DNA of 64,000 nt from Magnetospirillum sp. XM-1 (GTDB lineage Bacteria; Pseudomonadota; Alphaproteobacteria; Rhodospirillales; Magnetospirillaceae). The position numbers and the translations under genes were made by a program. Of this stretch, positions 43,889 to 52,981 are shown one piece after another. The notes under the pieces were generated by a model. That model was not told the origin of the DNA. It worked only from the letters and a program-made list of their open reading frames with translations, and searched no databases. Each line of letters begins with the position of its first letter. The stretch's first letter is position 1. The stretch is taken from assembly GCF_001511835.1 (NCBI RefSeq), contig NZ_LN997848.1, positions 2,756,001 through 2,820,000 on the forward strand. Direction: 5' to 3'.

Positions 43889-45475
43889 ATGACGTCCCCC
43901 ATCGCCTCGTCCGAGCACGCGCTCGACATCCCGCGCGACTACAACGCCGCCACCTGGTTCATCGACCGTCACCTGAAGGAAGGCCGTACCGACAAGGTGG
44001 CCTTCATCGATGCCGATGGCAGCCACAGCTACGGCCAGCTGGCGGAAAAGGTCAACCGGGCGGGCAATGCGCTGAAGGGCCTGGGGCTCCACATGGAGAA
44101 CCGGATCGCCATGATCATGCTCGACACCGTCGATTTTCCGGCGGTGTTCTGGGGCGCGATCAAGGCCGGCATCGTGCCCATTCCGCTCAACACCCTGCTG
44201 ACCACCGGCGATTACGGCTACATGCTATCCGACTCGCGCGCCCGCGTGCTGGTGATCAGCGAGGAGCTGTTCGACAAGGTCGAGCCCATCCTGCCCGACC
44301 TGCCCATGCTGGAGCACGTGGTGATCTCGGGCAAGAACGCCCACGGCCACGTGCTGCTCTCCGACCTTCTGGCCAAGGCCGAGCCCAAGCTGAAGACCGC
44401 CGAGACCACCCGCGACGACGTGGCCTTCTGGCTCTATTCCTCGGGCTCCACCGGCGCGCCCAAGGGCGCCGTCCACCTGCAGCGCGACCTGCCGGCCACC
44501 GCCGTGCATTACGGCCAGCAGGTTCTGGGCATCACCGAGGCCGACGTCACCTATTCGGCGGCCAAGCTGTTCTTCGCCTATGGCCTGGGCAACGGCATGA
44601 CCTTCTCGCTGCACGTGGGCGCCACCTCGGTGCTGCTCAAGGACCGTCCCACGCCCGAATCGGTGATGAAGGTGCTGAAAGATCACCAGCCGACCATCTT
44701 CTACGGCGTGCCCACCTTGTACGGCACCATCCTGGCCGACCCGCAGTACAAGCGGGAAACCGGCTCGACCCGGCTGCGCGCCTGCGTCTCGGCCGGCGAG
44801 GCACTGCCCGAGGATGTGGGCCGCCGCTGGGAGGAGCGTTTCGGCGCCGCCATCCTGGACGGCCTGGGCTCCACCGAGATGCTGCACATCTTCCTGTCCA
44901 ACCGTCACGGCGAGGTCCGTTACGGCACCTCGGGCAAGCCGGTTCCCGGCTATGACCTCAAGATCGTCGGCGACGACGGCCACGAGGTGCCCCAGGGCGA
45001 GATGGGCGAGCTGATCGTGCGCGGTCCCAGCTCGGCCACCGCCTACTGGAATCAGCGCGAGAAGTCGCTCAAGACCTTCCGTGGCGAATGGACCCATACC
45101 GGCGACAAGTACTATGTCGACGACGACGGCTATTACCGCTACGCCGGGCGCGGCGACGACATGCTGAAGGTCGGCGGCATCTGGGTGTCGCCCTTCGAGG
45201 TCGAAGCCGCCCTGATCTCCCACGAGCGTGTGCTGGAAGCCGCCGTGGTGGGCGAGGCCGACCACGAAGGCCTGGTCAAGCCCAAGGCCTTCGTGGTGCT
45301 CTCTCCCGGCGAGACCGGCTCGGAGGTCCTCAAGGAGGAGCTCCAGGCCTACGTCAAGTCCAAGCTGGCGCCCTACAAGTACCCCCGCTGGATCGAATTC
45401 GTCGAGGCGCTGCCCAAGACCGCCACCGGCAAGATCCAGCGCTTCAAGCTGCGCGGAACGCTGGCGCAGATGTAA
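43889..45475 (+). CDS. Benzoate-CoA ligase-type aryl-CoA ligase
   Basis: 528-aa adenylate-forming enzyme. The A3 motif SSGSTGAPKG is at residues 184-193, the hinge region GDDMLKVGGIWVSPFEVEAA follows, and the catalytic lysine is K515 in TATGKIQRFK. The length and the opening DYNAATWFIDRHLKEGRTDK fit benzoate-CoA ligases (BadA/BclA/HbaA type). It should convert benzoate or a substituted benzoate to the CoA thioester with ATP, the entry step of anaerobic or Box-type aerobic aromatic degradation. It closes the second transporter operon. No benzoyl-CoA reductase or box genes are in the window. Confidence 0.92.
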   Translation: MTSPIASSEHALDIPRDYNAATWFIDRHLKEGRTDKVAFIDADGSHSYGQLAEKVNRAGNALKGLGLHMENRIAMIMLDTVDFPAVFWGAIKAGIVPIPLNTLLTTGDYGYMLSDSRARVLVISEELFDKVEPILPDLPMLEHVVISGKNAHGHVLLSDLLAKAEPKLKTAETTRDDVAFWLYSSGSTGAPKGAVHLQRDLPATAVHYGQQVLGITEADVTYSAAKLFFAYGLGNGMTFSLHVGATSVLLKDRPTPESVMKVLKDHQPTIFYGVPTLYGTILADPQYKRETGSTRLRACVSAGEALPEDVGRRWEERFGAAILDGLGSTEMLHIFLSNRHGEVRYGTSGKPVPGYDLKIVGDDGHEVPQGEMGELIVRGPSSATAYWNQREKSLKTFRGEWTHTGDKYYVDDDGYYRYAGRGDDMLKVGGIWVSPFEVEAALISHERVLEAAVVGEADHEGLVKPKAFVVLSPGETGSEVLKEELQAYVKSKLAPYKYPRWIEFVEALPKTATGKIQRFKLRGTLAQM

Positions 45476-45494
45476 CGGCCGAAGGAAAAGGTGT

Positions 45495-45517
45495 GCGAAG
45501 GGACGAGGTCCCTTCGC
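45495..45517 (+). terminator. Hairpin after the second transporter-ligase operon
   Basis: GCGAAGGGAC (45495-45504) and GTCCCTTCGC (45508-45517) are perfect 10-bp arms around a 3-nt loop, 20 nt after the ligase stop. No U-tract follows, so termination may need Rho or the hairpin may protect the mRNA 3' end. Confidence 0.55.
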
Positions 45518-45609
45518 GCATCCCTTCGAATTAGACAACGCGCTCCCTCGACAATCCCTTCGCTCAGGCCCACACTGGCCGCTGTTCAATCACAGCTCGG
45601 GGGCAATCC

Positions 45610-46365
45610 ATGCGCAAGATTCTGATCGGGGCCGGCATCCTGGTGACGCTGGTCGTCGGCGCCGCGGTGTTCCTGTTGTCGTCGCTGGACACCATCGTCA
45701 AGAAGGTCATCGAGGACGTCGGCACCCAGGTGACCGGCGTGAAGGTGTCGGTGGGCGCGGTCAAGATTTCGCTGTCCGAGGGCAAGGGCTCCATCTCGGG
45801 GCTTTCCGTCGCCAATCCGCCCGGCTTCTCGTCCGATCCCGCCATCAAGCTGGGCGAGATCACGCTGGCGCTCGACACCGGCTCGCTCAACAAGAATCCC
45901 GTCGTGGTCAAGGACATCACCGTGGCCTCGCCCTTCGTGGCCTATGAGATGGCCGCCGGCGGCAGCAATATCGACGCCATTCAGAAGAACGTGAAGGCGT
46001 TCTCCGCCAAGCAGGGCGGCGGGGCCAAGGCCGAGCCGGCCAAGCCCGCCGGAAAGGACGAGGAGAAGAAGCTGGTCATCGAGCGCCTCGCCATCACCGG
46101 CGGCCAGGTCAAGCTGGCGGCGGGCGGCATTCCCGGCGCCGACGGCACCGCCAAGCTGGCCGACATCGTGCTGACCAACATCGGCAAGGACGGCGGCGGC
46201 GCCTCCTCGGCCCAGGTGGCACAGAAGGTGATGGATTCCCTGGTCAGCGGTGCGCTGAAATCGGCCTCCAGCTTCGGCAACCTGCTGGGCGGCGTCGGCG
46301 ACAAGGCCAAGGCCCTGGTGCCCGGCGATGCCGGCGGCGCCATCAAGGGGCTGCTGGGCAAGTAA
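45610..46365 (+). CDS. AsmA-like envelope protein, hypothetical
   Basis: 251 aa. One N-terminal membrane anchor (residues 3-24, ILIGAGILVTLVVGAAVFLL) is followed by a region like the N-terminal part of AsmA-family proteins (VGAVKISLSEGKGSISGLSV, NPPGFSSDPAIKLGEITLAL), a Lys/Ala/Pro-rich linker near 140-160 and a Gly/Ala-rich C-terminus. AsmA-like proteins sit in the periplasm and affect lipid transport or outer-membrane assembly. This one is shorter than typical AsmA. It is followed by a strong terminator and appears monocistronic. Confidence 0.72.
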   Translation: MRKILIGAGILVTLVVGAAVFLLSSLDTIVKKVIEDVGTQVTGVKVSVGAVKISLSEGKGSISGLSVANPPGFSSDPAIKLGEITLALDTGSLNKNPVVVKDITVASPFVAYEMAAGGSNIDAIQKNVKAFSAKQGGGAKAEPAKPAGKDEEKKLVIERLAITGGQVKLAAGGIPGADGTAKLADIVLTNIGKDGGGASSAQVAQKVMDSLVSGALKSASSFGNLLGGVGDKAKALVPGDAGGAIKGLLGK

Positions 46366-46380
46366 TCCCCACCAGGACGA

Positions 46381-46417
46381 AGCCCCCCGGATCATGCGGT
46401 CCGGGGGGCTTTGCTTT
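46381..46417 (+). terminator. Rho-independent terminator after the AsmA-like gene
   Basis: AGCCCCCCGG (46381-46390) pairs perfectly with CCGGGGGGCT (46401-46410), followed by TTGCTTT. It begins 16 nt after the stop of the AsmA-like gene. Confidence 0.88.
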
Positions 46418-46440
46418 GATGGGGGTGAGGTTGAAACTTT

Positions 46441-46548
46441 GTGGGCTCTGCCCACGCCCCAAAGGGCCTCGGCCCTTTGATCCTCTTGGATTTCTGACAA
46501 TAGGGTCCAGGGACCCAGGTCCCTGGCGGGTGCAGGGCAGAGCTCTGC
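46441..46548. repeat. Cluster of four hairpins, REP-like intergenic element
   Basis: Four inverted repeats follow each other: GTGGG/CCCAC (46441-46455), AAAGGGCC/GGCCCTTT (46461-46478), CCAGGGAC/GTCCCTGG (46507-46526) and GCAGAG/CTCTGC (46537-46548). The wording GGGCTCTGCCC...CAGGG...CCCTGG is of a kind often dispersed in GC-rich alphaproteobacterial genomes. It lies between two converging transcripts. Only one copy is in the window, so repetitiveness is inferred. Confidence 0.55.
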
Positions 46549-46549
46549 G

Positions 46550-46753
46550 TTATCCCAGCACCACCTGATCGGCGCCGCGCAGGCGCGACAGGGTGCCCAG
46601 GCGGGACCATTCCTCGAAGCGGCGCCGGGCGTCGGCCTCGGCCTGGCGGCGCGAGACGCGGCCCAGATAGGTGACGCGCATCTCGGCGCAGGTCTCGTCG
46701 GCGGGGTGGCCGTCGGCGGTGAAGCCGAAGCGAAGCGGACGGAAGCTTCCCAT
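46550..46753 (-). CDS. Small hypothetical protein translationally coupled to lexA
   Basis: 67 aa starting MGSFRPLRFGFTADGHPADE. Its ATG follows the lexA stop by one base, and the GGAGG within the last lexA codons lies eight bases upstream, so it should be translated from the lexA mRNA. It is rich in Arg and looks helical in the second half (SRRQAEADARRRFEEWSRLG). I do not recognise the family. If co-transcribed it would be part of the SOS response. Confidence 0.6.
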   Translation of the reverse strand: MGSFRPLRFGFTADGHPADETCAEMRVTYLGRVSRRQAEADARRRFEEWSRLGTLSRLRGADQVVLG

Positions 46754-46754
46754 T

Positions 46755-47462
46755 TCAGTACCTCCGGAGCAGACCGACCAGACGGCCCTGCACCTTCACC
46801 CGGTCAGGGGGAAGGATGCGGGTCTCGTAGGCCTGGTTGGCGGGTTCCAGCGCGACGGAATTGCCCTTGCGGCGCAGGCGCTTCAGCGTCACCTCGGTGT
46901 CGTCCACCAGGGCGACGACGATGGTTCCGGTCTCGGCGCTGTCGCAGGAGCGGATCACCACGGTGTCGCCGTCGTTGATGCCGGCCTCGATCATGGAATC
47001 GCCGTCCACGGTCAGCGCGTAGTGATTGCCGCTGCCCAGCATGGAGGCGGGAATATCGACGCTGTTGGAATGATCGCGCAGCGCCTCGATGGGCGTGCCG
47101 GCGGCGATCTTGCCGTAAAGCGGCAGGTTTACGGAATCCGACGGTCCGGCCACCGGCGCGCCGGCCAGTTGCTGCCCGGTGAAGCCGCCCTTGATGACGT
47201 TGGGAGCGAAGGCCTTGGCCTGCGGCGGCAGGGCGGTGTCCGCCCGGTTCTCCGGCAGGCGGACCACTTCCAGGGCGCGGGCGCGGTGGGCGAGGCGACG
47301 GATGAAGCCCCGTTCCTCCAGCCCCGTGATCAGGCGGTGGATGCCCGACTTGGACTTCAGGTCCAGGGCGTCCTTCATTTCGTCGAACGAGGGGGAAATG
47401 CCGGTGGCGCGAAGCCGTTCGTCGATGAACATCAACAATTCGTATTGCTTGCGCGTCAGCAT
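46755..47462 (-). CDS. lexA: LexA SOS repressor
   Basis: 235 aa. The N-terminal winged helix starts [20 protein letters not shown]; the self-cleavage Ala-Gly bond is in [11 protein letters not shown] near 118-120; the serine is in [10 protein letters not shown] and the lysine in [10 protein letters not shown]. It represses DNA-repair genes until RecA filaments stimulate its self-cleavage. A GTTC-N7-GTTC box lies 60 nt upstream, so it represses itself. It follows the trpGDC-moaC-moeA run, a common alphaproteobacterial order. Confidence 0.97.
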   Translation of the reverse strand: MLTRKQYELLMFIDERLRATGISPSFDEMKDALDLKSKSGIHRLITGLEERGFIRRLAHRARALEVVRLPENRADTALPPQAKAFAPNVIKGGFTGQQLAGAPVAGPSDSVNLPLYGKIAAGTPIEALRDHSNSVDIPASMLGSGNHYALTVDGDSMIEAGINDGDTVVIRSCDSAETGTIVVALVDDTEVTLKRLRRKGNSVALEPANQAYETRILPPDRVKVQGRLVGLLRRY

Positions 47463-47521
47463 CGCGAAACCTCCCCCAATATGAGTCTGTTCAGGGAACA
47501 AAGAACAAACCATCTGGTTTT

Positions 47522-47536
47522 GTTCTATTCGCGTTC
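47522..47536. promoter_or_regulatory. Alphaproteobacterial SOS (LexA) box
   Basis: GTTC-TATTCGC-GTTC is an exact match to the GTTC-N7-GTTC direct-repeat LexA operator known from alphaproteobacteria. It lies 60 bases upstream of the lexA start codon and 59 bases downstream of the moeA stop. Confidence 0.88.
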
Positions 47537-47595
47537 CTGGGGTCGGTCAAGGGGAATCTGTGCGGATGATTCCGTTTTGTTTCCCTCCGCCCCCC

Positions 47596-48798
47596 TTACA
47601 GGGTGGGGGGCAGGGGGATGACCTGGACCATCTCGCCCACCTGGGCGGTGGGGGCGTGGGGAGGGCGCACCAAGAGGCAGGTGGCCCGCGCCAGGCCCGA
47701 CATCACGGCGCTGTCCTGCTGTTCGAAGGGCAGGGCGATCACCAGGCCGTTGTCGGTGCGTTCCAGGCTGGCGCGCATGAACTCCATGCGCTCGTCGTTG
47801 GGGGGCAGGTCACGGCCCAGGATGGCGTTGATGGCCTGGGTGACGGTGGACCGCCCGGTGAGCGCCCGGATGGCCGGTTCCAGGAAGATGATGGCGCAGA
47901 CCATGGCCGACACCGGATTGCCCGGCAGGCCGAGCACGGGAACGCCCTTCATGTCGCCGAACATCAGCGGCTTGCCTGGCCGCATGGCCACCTTGTAGAA
48001 GCCGAGATTCATCCCGGCGTCCTTCAACGCGTCCTGCACCAGATCGTAATCGCCCACCGACGCGCCGCCGGTGGTGACCAGCATGTCGGCGCCGGCCGCC
48101 GCCGCGATCATGGAATCGAGGGATTCCCTGGTATCCTTGGCGATGCCGAGATGGATGGCCTCGGCCCCCAGCGCCGCGACCATGGCGGCGAGGCCGGGGC
48201 CGTTGGAGCCGACGATCTGGGCGGGGCCCGGCTGGTCGCCGGGCAGGACGATCTCGTCGCCGGTGGACAGGATGGCGATGCGGGGCTTCCTGCGCACCAG
48301 CAGGTTGGGAACGTTCATGGCTGCCGCCAGGCCGATGGTGCGGCCGCCCATGATGGTTCCCGCCGGGATCAGCACGTCGCCGGCCTTGAAATCCAGTCCC
48401 GCCGGGCGGATATGGCGGCCGGCGGGGGCGGAGGTGAGGATCTCCACCCGGTTTGCGCCCTTGCGGGTGTTCTCCTGCATGACCACCGCGTCGGCGCCCT
48501 CGGGCATGGGCGCGCCGGTGAAGATGCGGATGCACTGTCCTTCCCCCACCGTCCCGGCGAAGGCCGACCCGGCGGCCGACAGGCCGATGATTTCGAGGCT
48601 GCGCGGGACCTGGGCGATATCGGCGGCGCGGACGGCATAGCCGTCCATGGCCGACACCGCCACCGGCGGATGCGAGACGCGGGCCGCCAGATCCTCGGCC
48701 AGGATGCGCCCCGTGGCCTGGGCCAGGGAGATCACCTCGGTGCCCACCGGCTTGATGCCGGTCAGCAGATTTTCGCGCGCCACCTCGACGGAGATCAT
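47596..48798 (-). CDS. moeA: Molybdopterin molybdenumtransferase MoeA
   Basis: 400 aa. It starts [19 protein letters not shown] with the moeA signature [19 protein letters not shown] near 43-61, then [19 protein letters not shown] and [11 protein letters not shown] (MPT-binding loop) and [11 protein letters not shown]. It inserts molybdate into adenylylated molybdopterin. The ATG overlaps the moaC stop by 4 nt. With MoaC and the MocA-like protein at 32.6 kb it points to active molybdoenzyme production. Confidence 0.97.
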   Translation of the reverse strand: MISVEVARENLLTGIKPVGTEVISLAQATGRILAEDLAARVSHPPVAVSAMDGYAVRAADIAQVPRSLEIIGLSAAGSAFAGTVGEGQCIRIFTGAPMPEGADAVVMQENTRKGANRVEILTSAPAGRHIRPAGLDFKAGDVLIPAGTIMGGRTIGLAAAMNVPNLLVRRKPRIAILSTGDEIVLPGDQPGPAQIVGSNGPGLAAMVAALGAEAIHLGIAKDTRESLDSMIAAAAGADMLVTTGGASVGDYDLVQDALKDAGMNLGFYKVAMRPGKPLMFGDMKGVPVLGLPGNPVSAMVCAIIFLEPAIRALTGRSTVTQAINAILGRDLPPNDERMEFMRASLERTDNGLVIALPFEQQDSAVMSGLARATCLLVRPPHAPTAQVGEMVQVIPLPPTL

Positions 48799-49280
48799 TC
48801 CTTGGCCTCGTAGATGCCGGACTTGCCGCCCGACTTGTGGATCAGACGGATGTTGTCGATGCGCATGGACTTGTCCACCGCCTTGCACATGTCATAGACG
48901 GTCAGCGCCGCCACCGAGACGGCGGTCAGCGCCTCCATCTCGACCCCGGTCTGGCCGGTCAGCTTGCAGGTGGCTTCGATATGGACGGCCGAGCCTTCCG
49001 GATCAAGGCTGAGCTCGACCGCCACCGAGGACAGGGCCAGGGGATGGCAGAGCGGGATCAGGTCGGGGGTGCGCTTGGCCCCCATGATGCCGGCCAGCTG
49101 GGCGACGGAGAGCACGTCGCCCTTCTTCATGCCGCGCCCGGCGATCAGGGCCAGGGTCTCGGGCTTCATCACCACCGAGCCGCGCGCCACCGCCTTGCGG
49201 GCGGTTTGCCCCTTGGCCGAAACGTCGACCATGACGGCGTTGCCGTCCGGGTCGAAATGGGTGAGCCCGTCCCCGCTCAT
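48795..49280 (-). CDS. moaC: Cyclic pyranopterin monophosphate synthase MoaC
   Basis: 161 aa. [20 protein letters not shown] is the standard opening, and [16 protein letters not shown] and [20 protein letters not shown] carry the catalytic residues. It converts the MoaA product to cPMP, the first stable intermediate of molybdenum cofactor synthesis. It shares one base with the trpC stop and overlaps moeA by 4 nt. Confidence 0.98.
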   Translation of the reverse strand: MSGDGLTHFDPDGNAVMVDVSAKGQTARKAVARGSVVMKPETLALIAGRGMKKGDVLSVAQLAGIMGAKRTPDLIPLCHPLALSSVAVELSLDPEGSAVHIEATCKLTGQTGVEMEALTAVSVAALTVYDMCKAVDKSMRIDNIRLIHKSGGKSGIYEAKE

Positions 49281-50095
49281 CAGGCCGCCGCGCCCGCGCC
49301 GGCCAGCAGCACCTTCAGCGCCTGCTCCACGTCGGGGCGGCGCATCAGCGCCTCGCCGATCAGGAAGCGCTTGACCCCCACGGCGGCCATGCGCTTGAGG
49401 TCGCCCGGACCGTCCAGGCCGCTTTCCGAGACGACCACCTTGCCCTCGGGGATCAGGGGGACCAGGCGCTCGGTGGTGGCGAGGTCGGTCTTCATGATCT
49501 TGAGGTCGCGGTTGTTGATGCCGATCAGCGGCGATTTCAGCTTGAGCGCGCGCTCAAGCTCCGCCTCGTTATGAACCTCGATCAGCACGTCCATGCCGTA
49601 GCCCAGCGCGATGTCCTCCATCTGGCTCAGCTCGGCATCGGTCAGCGAGGCGACGATCAGCAAGATGCAGTCGGCGCCCAGCGCCCGGGCCTCGACGATC
49701 TGGTAGGGGTCGACCATGAAATCCTTGCGCAGCACCGGGATCTCGCAGGCCGAGCGCGCCGCGCCCAGGTCGGCGTCGGACCCCTGGAAGAACTTCTGGT
49801 CGGTCAGTACCGACAGGCAGGCGGCGCCGCCGCGCTGATAGGCCCTGGCCAGCAGTTCCGGCTTGAAGTCGGGACGGATCACGCCTGCCGAGGGCGAGGC
49901 CTTCTTGATCTCGGAAATGATGCCCCAGCCCATTTCCTTGACCTTGCGGTCCAGCGACGCGGCGAAACCGCGCGGCGGCGCCTGGTCCTGGGCGCGCTTC
50001 AGCAGTTCCTGGATGGGGCGGCGGCTTTTCTGCTCGGCGACCTGGCGGCGCTTTTCGTCGCAGATGCGGTCGAGGACGGTGGGGGTGGCGTTCAT
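49280..50095 (-). CDS. trpC: Indole-3-glycerol phosphate synthase
   Basis: 271-aa TIM-barrel enzyme of tryptophan synthesis. Landmarks are [18 protein letters not shown] near 57, [36 protein letters not shown] and VVSESGL. It is monofunctional (no TrpF fusion). It lies 4 nt after trpD and shares one base with moaC. Confidence 0.98.
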   Translation of the reverse strand: MNATPTVLDRICDEKRRQVAEQKSRRPIQELLKRAQDQAPPRGFAASLDRKVKEMGWGIISEIKKASPSAGVIRPDFKPELLARAYQRGGAACLSVLTDQKFFQGSDADLGAARSACEIPVLRKDFMVDPYQIVEARALGADCILLIVASLTDAELSQMEDIALGYGMDVLIEVHNEAELERALKLKSPLIGINNRDLKIMKTDLATTERLVPLIPEGKVVVSESGLDGPGDLKRMAAVGVKRFLIGEALMRRPDVEQALKVLLAGAGAAA

Positions 50096-50099
50096 GATA

Positions 50100-51131
50100 T
50101 CAGGGAGTCCGGTTGGTGATGGCGATCATGCGGTCCAGTACGGCTTCGGCCTCGCCCCGATCGATGGCCTGTTCCGCGGCGCGGGCGCCGTCGTTGAGAG
50201 AATCGACCTTGCCGGCCACCACCAGGGCGGCGGCCGAGTTGAGGACGACGATGTCGCGGTAGGCGCCCTGCTCCCCCTTGAGCAGGGCCTTAAGCGCGGC
50301 GGCGTTGGCGGCGGCATCGCCGCCCTTCAGATCGGCGGGGGCGGCGCGCTTCAGGCCCACCTCCTCCGGCTTGACGGTGAACAGGCGGACGTCGCCGCCC
50401 TTGTACTCGGCCACCTTGGTAGGGCCCGTGGTGGTCATCTCGTCCAGCCCGTCGGTGCCGTGGACCACCCAGGCGTGCTCGGCCCCCAGGCGGCCCAGCA
50501 CGCGGGCCAGCGGCTCGACCCAGCGTTCGGCGAACACGCCCACCACCTGGCGCGTGGCCCCGGCCGGATTGGCCAGCGGCCCCAGCAGGTTGAAGATGGT
50601 CCGGGTGCCCAGCTCGCCGCGCGGGCCGGCCACGTGGCGCATGGCGTTGTGGTGGCGCGGCGCCATCAGGAAGCCGACCTTGTTGTCCCACAGGGTTTCG
50701 CGCACCAGGGCGAAATCGGCGTCGATGTTGACGCCCAAGGCGGTCAGCACGTCGGACGCGCCCGATTTGGACGACACCGCCCGGTTGCCGTGCTTGGCCA
50801 CCGGCACGCCGCAGGCGGCCACCACGAAGGAGGCGGCGGTGGAGATGTTGTAGGTGCCGGCCTCGTCGCCGCCGGTGCCGACGATGTCCACGGCGCCGGC
50901 CGGGGCCTCGATCTTCAGTGCCTTGGCCCGCATGATGCGCGCCGCGCCGGTGATCTCCTCGACCGTCTCGCCCCGGACCCGAAGGCCCATCAGCAATCCG
51001 CCGATCTGGGCCGGGGTGGCGTCGCCCGACATGATGATCTCGAACACCTCCTCGGCCTGAGCCTCGGACAGGGTGGCGCCGGCGGCGACGCGGCCGAGGA
51101 TTTCCTTCATCAGGGCGAGGGTGGTGTTCAT
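50100..51131 (-). CDS. trpD: Anthranilate phosphoribosyltransferase
   Basis: 343 aa from the ATG at 51131, which shares one base with the trpG stop. VDIVGTGGDEAGTYNISTAA (PRPP-binding region), KHGNRAVSSKSGASDVLTAL and FNLLGPLANPA are family signatures. It transfers the phosphoribosyl group of PRPP to anthranilate. Second gene of the trpGDC group. Confidence 0.98.
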   Translation of the reverse strand: MNTTLALMKEILGRVAAGATLSEAQAEEVFEIIMSGDATPAQIGGLLMGLRVRGETVEEITGAARIMRAKALKIEAPAGAVDIVGTGGDEAGTYNISTAASFVVAACGVPVAKHGNRAVSSKSGASDVLTALGVNIDADFALVRETLWDNKVGFLMAPRHHNAMRHVAGPRGELGTRTIFNLLGPLANPAGATRQVVGVFAERWVEPLARVLGRLGAEHAWVVHGTDGLDEMTTTGPTKVAEYKGGDVRLFTVKPEEVGLKRAAPADLKGGDAAANAAALKALLKGEQGAYRDIVVLNSAAALVVAGKVDSLNDGARAAEQAIDRGEAEAVLDRMIAITNRTP

Positions 51132-51721
51132 CAGGCGGCCTGTCCGGTGCGGGTCTTGGTGAAGTCGATGAAGTTGCGCAGCATGGCGTGGCCGTGCTCG
51201 GTCTCGATGCTTTCGGGGTGGAACTGGACGCCCCAGATGGGCAGCTGCTTGTGGACGAGGCCCATCACCAGCCCGTCGGCGGTCCAGGCCGAGGCGTGCA
51301 GGCAATCGGGGAAGCTTTCCTTGTCCACCACCAGCGAGTGGTAGCGGGTGGCGCGGAATGGGCTGGGCAGGCCCTTGAACACGCCGGTGCCGTCGTGCTC
51401 GATGCTGTCGACCTTGCCGTGCATGGGCTTGGGCGCGCGCACCACCTTGCCGCCGAAGGCCTGGCCGATGGCCTGATGGCCCAGGCAGACGCCGAACAGC
51501 GGAATCTTGCCGGCGGCGCGCTCGATCAGCTCCAGGCAGATGCCCGCCTTGTCGGGATCGCAGGGGCCGGGCGAGATGACGATGCCCTGGGGCGCCATGG
51601 CCAGCACCTGATCGACGGTGACGGCGTCGTTGCGCTTCACCACCACCTCGGCTCCCAACTCGCCGAGATAGTGCCAGAGGTTGTAGGTGAAGCTGTCGTA
51701 ATTATCGATCAGGAGGAACAT
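51131..51721 (-). CDS. trpG: Anthranilate synthase glutamine amidotransferase subunit
   Basis: 196-aa class I glutaminase. It starts [20 protein letters not shown]; the nucleophile is the Cys of [11 protein letters not shown] and the His-Glu pair is in [12 protein letters not shown]. It supplies ammonia to TrpE, whose gene is not in the window. As in related bacteria it may also serve aminodeoxychorismate synthase. First gene of the trpG-D-C-moaC-moeA run. Confidence 0.97.
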   Translation of the reverse strand: MFLLIDNYDSFTYNLWHYLGELGAEVVVKRNDAVTVDQVLAMAPQGIVISPGPCDPDKAGICLELIERAAGKIPLFGVCLGHQAIGQAFGGKVVRAPKPMHGKVDSIEHDGTGVFKGLPSPFRATRYHSLVVDKESFPDCLHASAWTADGLVMGLVHKQLPIWGVQFHPESIETEHGHAMLRNFIDFTKTRTGQAA

Positions 51722-51825
51722 CGGCGTCGCGCCTTAAGGAATTCCGAAGGCGGAAGAATGCAGAGGCGGCCTTGGCGCGTCAAGCTTGGCACACGCTGTT
51801 TGACGGATTCCACAGGCAGGTTAGC

Positions 51826-52458
51826 ATGGCGGCGAAACCCAGGGACCCCGAGGCCATGCTCGACACCATTCTTTTGCTGGCGGGAGACGCCGAACGCCCG
51901 GTCCTGGCCGAGGCGCTGCGCCGCGCCGAGCCGGGCATCCGCGTGGTGGCCGCCGGTACGGTCCGGGACCTGCCCGATACCTTGGAAACGGCGCGGCTGA
52001 TCGCTTTCGTCTTCCCCGAGATCGTCCCCGCCGGGGTTTTGCAGCGTCTGGGATACGGCGCCTATAATTTCCATCCCGGCCCGCCCGAATATCCCGGCTG
52101 GATACCGGCCGCCTTCGCGCTGTACGACGGCGCGGCCCGGTTCGGCGCCACCTTGCATGAAATGACGTCCTGGGTGGATTCCGGGACCATCTGCGACGTG
52201 GAGGGGTTTGACGTTCCGGCCGATTGCGCCCTGCAAGGGCTGGAGAGCCTGGCCTATGCCGCCTGCCTGCGCCTGTTCGAGCGCTGGGCCGAGGCGCTGG
52301 TCTCGCCGCTGAAGCCGCCCCGCCTGCCGCTGCGATGGGGGGCGCGCAAGTGTACGCGCAGGCTTTTCGCGGAACTGGCCCAGGTGCCGGAGGGTGCCTC
52401 GGAGGAGGAAGGGCGGCGACGGGCGAGGGCGTTCGGGAGCGGGCCCCTTGACATATAA
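51826..52458 (+). CDS. Formyltransferase-like protein
   Basis: 210 aa from the ATG at 51826. The core NFHPGPPEYPGWIPAAFALY near residues 75-95 corresponds to the formyl-THF transferase signature, with the conserved Asn, His and, later, Asp in SWVDSGTICDVEGF. It lacks the C-terminal tRNA-binding domain of Fmt, and the usual HGSxLP wording is altered to HPGPPEYPG. Similar stand-alone domains occur in nucleotide-sugar or secondary metabolism. Substrate unknown. It is divergent from trpG. Confidence 0.75.
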   Translation: MAAKPRDPEAMLDTILLLAGDAERPVLAEALRRAEPGIRVVAAGTVRDLPDTLETARLIAFVFPEIVPAGVLQRLGYGAYNFHPGPPEYPGWIPAAFALYDGAARFGATLHEMTSWVDSGTICDVEGFDVPADCALQGLESLAYAACLRLFERWAEALVSPLKPPRLPLRWGARKCTRRLFAELAQVPEGASEEEGRRRARAFGSGPLDI

Positions 52459-52476
52459 TTAGTTATCACTAATATA
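52448..52476 (+). promoter_or_regulatory. Sigma-70-type promoter with internal inverted repeat, DUF4395 gene
   Basis: TTGACA (52448-52453), a 17-base spacer, and AATATA (52471-52476) form a near-consensus promoter. The spacer and -10 region hold an inverted repeat ATTAG-TTATCA-CTAAT (52458-52473), ideally placed for repression. The block ACATATA...TATCACTAAT also appears, with one change (G for A), in the promoter of the ArsR-family repressor at 10.99-11.05 kb. Confidence 0.65.
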
Positions 52477-52507
52477 AGTGAAATATGAATTATTCCTGGG
52501 TGCTCCC

Positions 52508-52927
52508 ATGCTCCGCTTCGACATCGCTCCGGTCTGCTCCAACGCCTATCGCTTCCAGGCGGCCATGAGCTTTTCCATCGCGGTCCTCTACCTGTTCACG
52601 CCGTACCAGTGGGTGGCGTTCCTGCTGGCGTTCGGCGGGGTGCTGCGGGGCTTCGTCTCGCCGCACAAATGCCTGTCCTATCGCCTGTTCGCGGCGATCA
52701 CCGACCGGCTGGGCTGGAAGCATCCGGTCAATGCCGGCTCCAAGATGTTCGCCGACAAGATCGCCGCCGTCGCCGGTACCGTCATGGCGGTGTCGTGGCT
52801 GATGGGCTCCGAGGTCGGCGCCATTCCGGCCACCGCCATCCTGATCTTCGCCTTCGTCGATCTGGCCACCGGCTTCTGCGCCGCCTGCTGGGCCTACGGC
52901 CTGTGGCACAAGCTGCGGGAGGCCTGA
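52508..52927 (+). CDS. DUF4395-like small membrane protein
   Basis: 139 aa from the ATG at 52508 (a GTG ten codons earlier is possible). It has about four hydrophobic segments (FSIAVLYLFTPYQWVAFLLA, DKIAAVAGTVMAVSWLMG, TAILIFAFVDLATGFCAACW) and the order N-terminal membrane hairpin, basic loop with SPHKCLSYRLF, C-terminal FCAACWAYGLW resembles DUF4395 proteins. The CxxC in FCAAC suggests thiol or sulfur chemistry; that is inference. A strong promoter with an operator-like repeat precedes it and a 12-bp-stem terminator follows. Confidence 0.72.
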   Translation: MLRFDIAPVCSNAYRFQAAMSFSIAVLYLFTPYQWVAFLLAFGGVLRGFVSPHKCLSYRLFAAITDRLGWKHPVNAGSKMFADKIAAVAGTVMAVSWLMGSEVGAIPATAILIFAFVDLATGFCAACWAYGLWHKLREA

Positions 52928-52946
52928 TCCTCGGGCGCTTGACGTC

Positions 52947-52980
52947 AAAGCCCGGCGAGCCCGTCTCGCCGGGCTTTGTC
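52947..52980. terminator. Bidirectional terminator between the DUF4395 gene and the radC remnant
   Basis: AAAGCCCGGCGA (52947-52958) pairs perfectly with TCGCCGGGCTTT (52966-52977), a 12-bp stem with a 7-nt loop, A-rich on one side and T-rich on the other. It lies 19 nt after the DUF4395 stop and just after the radC stop on the opposite strand. Confidence 0.88.
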
Positions 52981-52981
52981 T

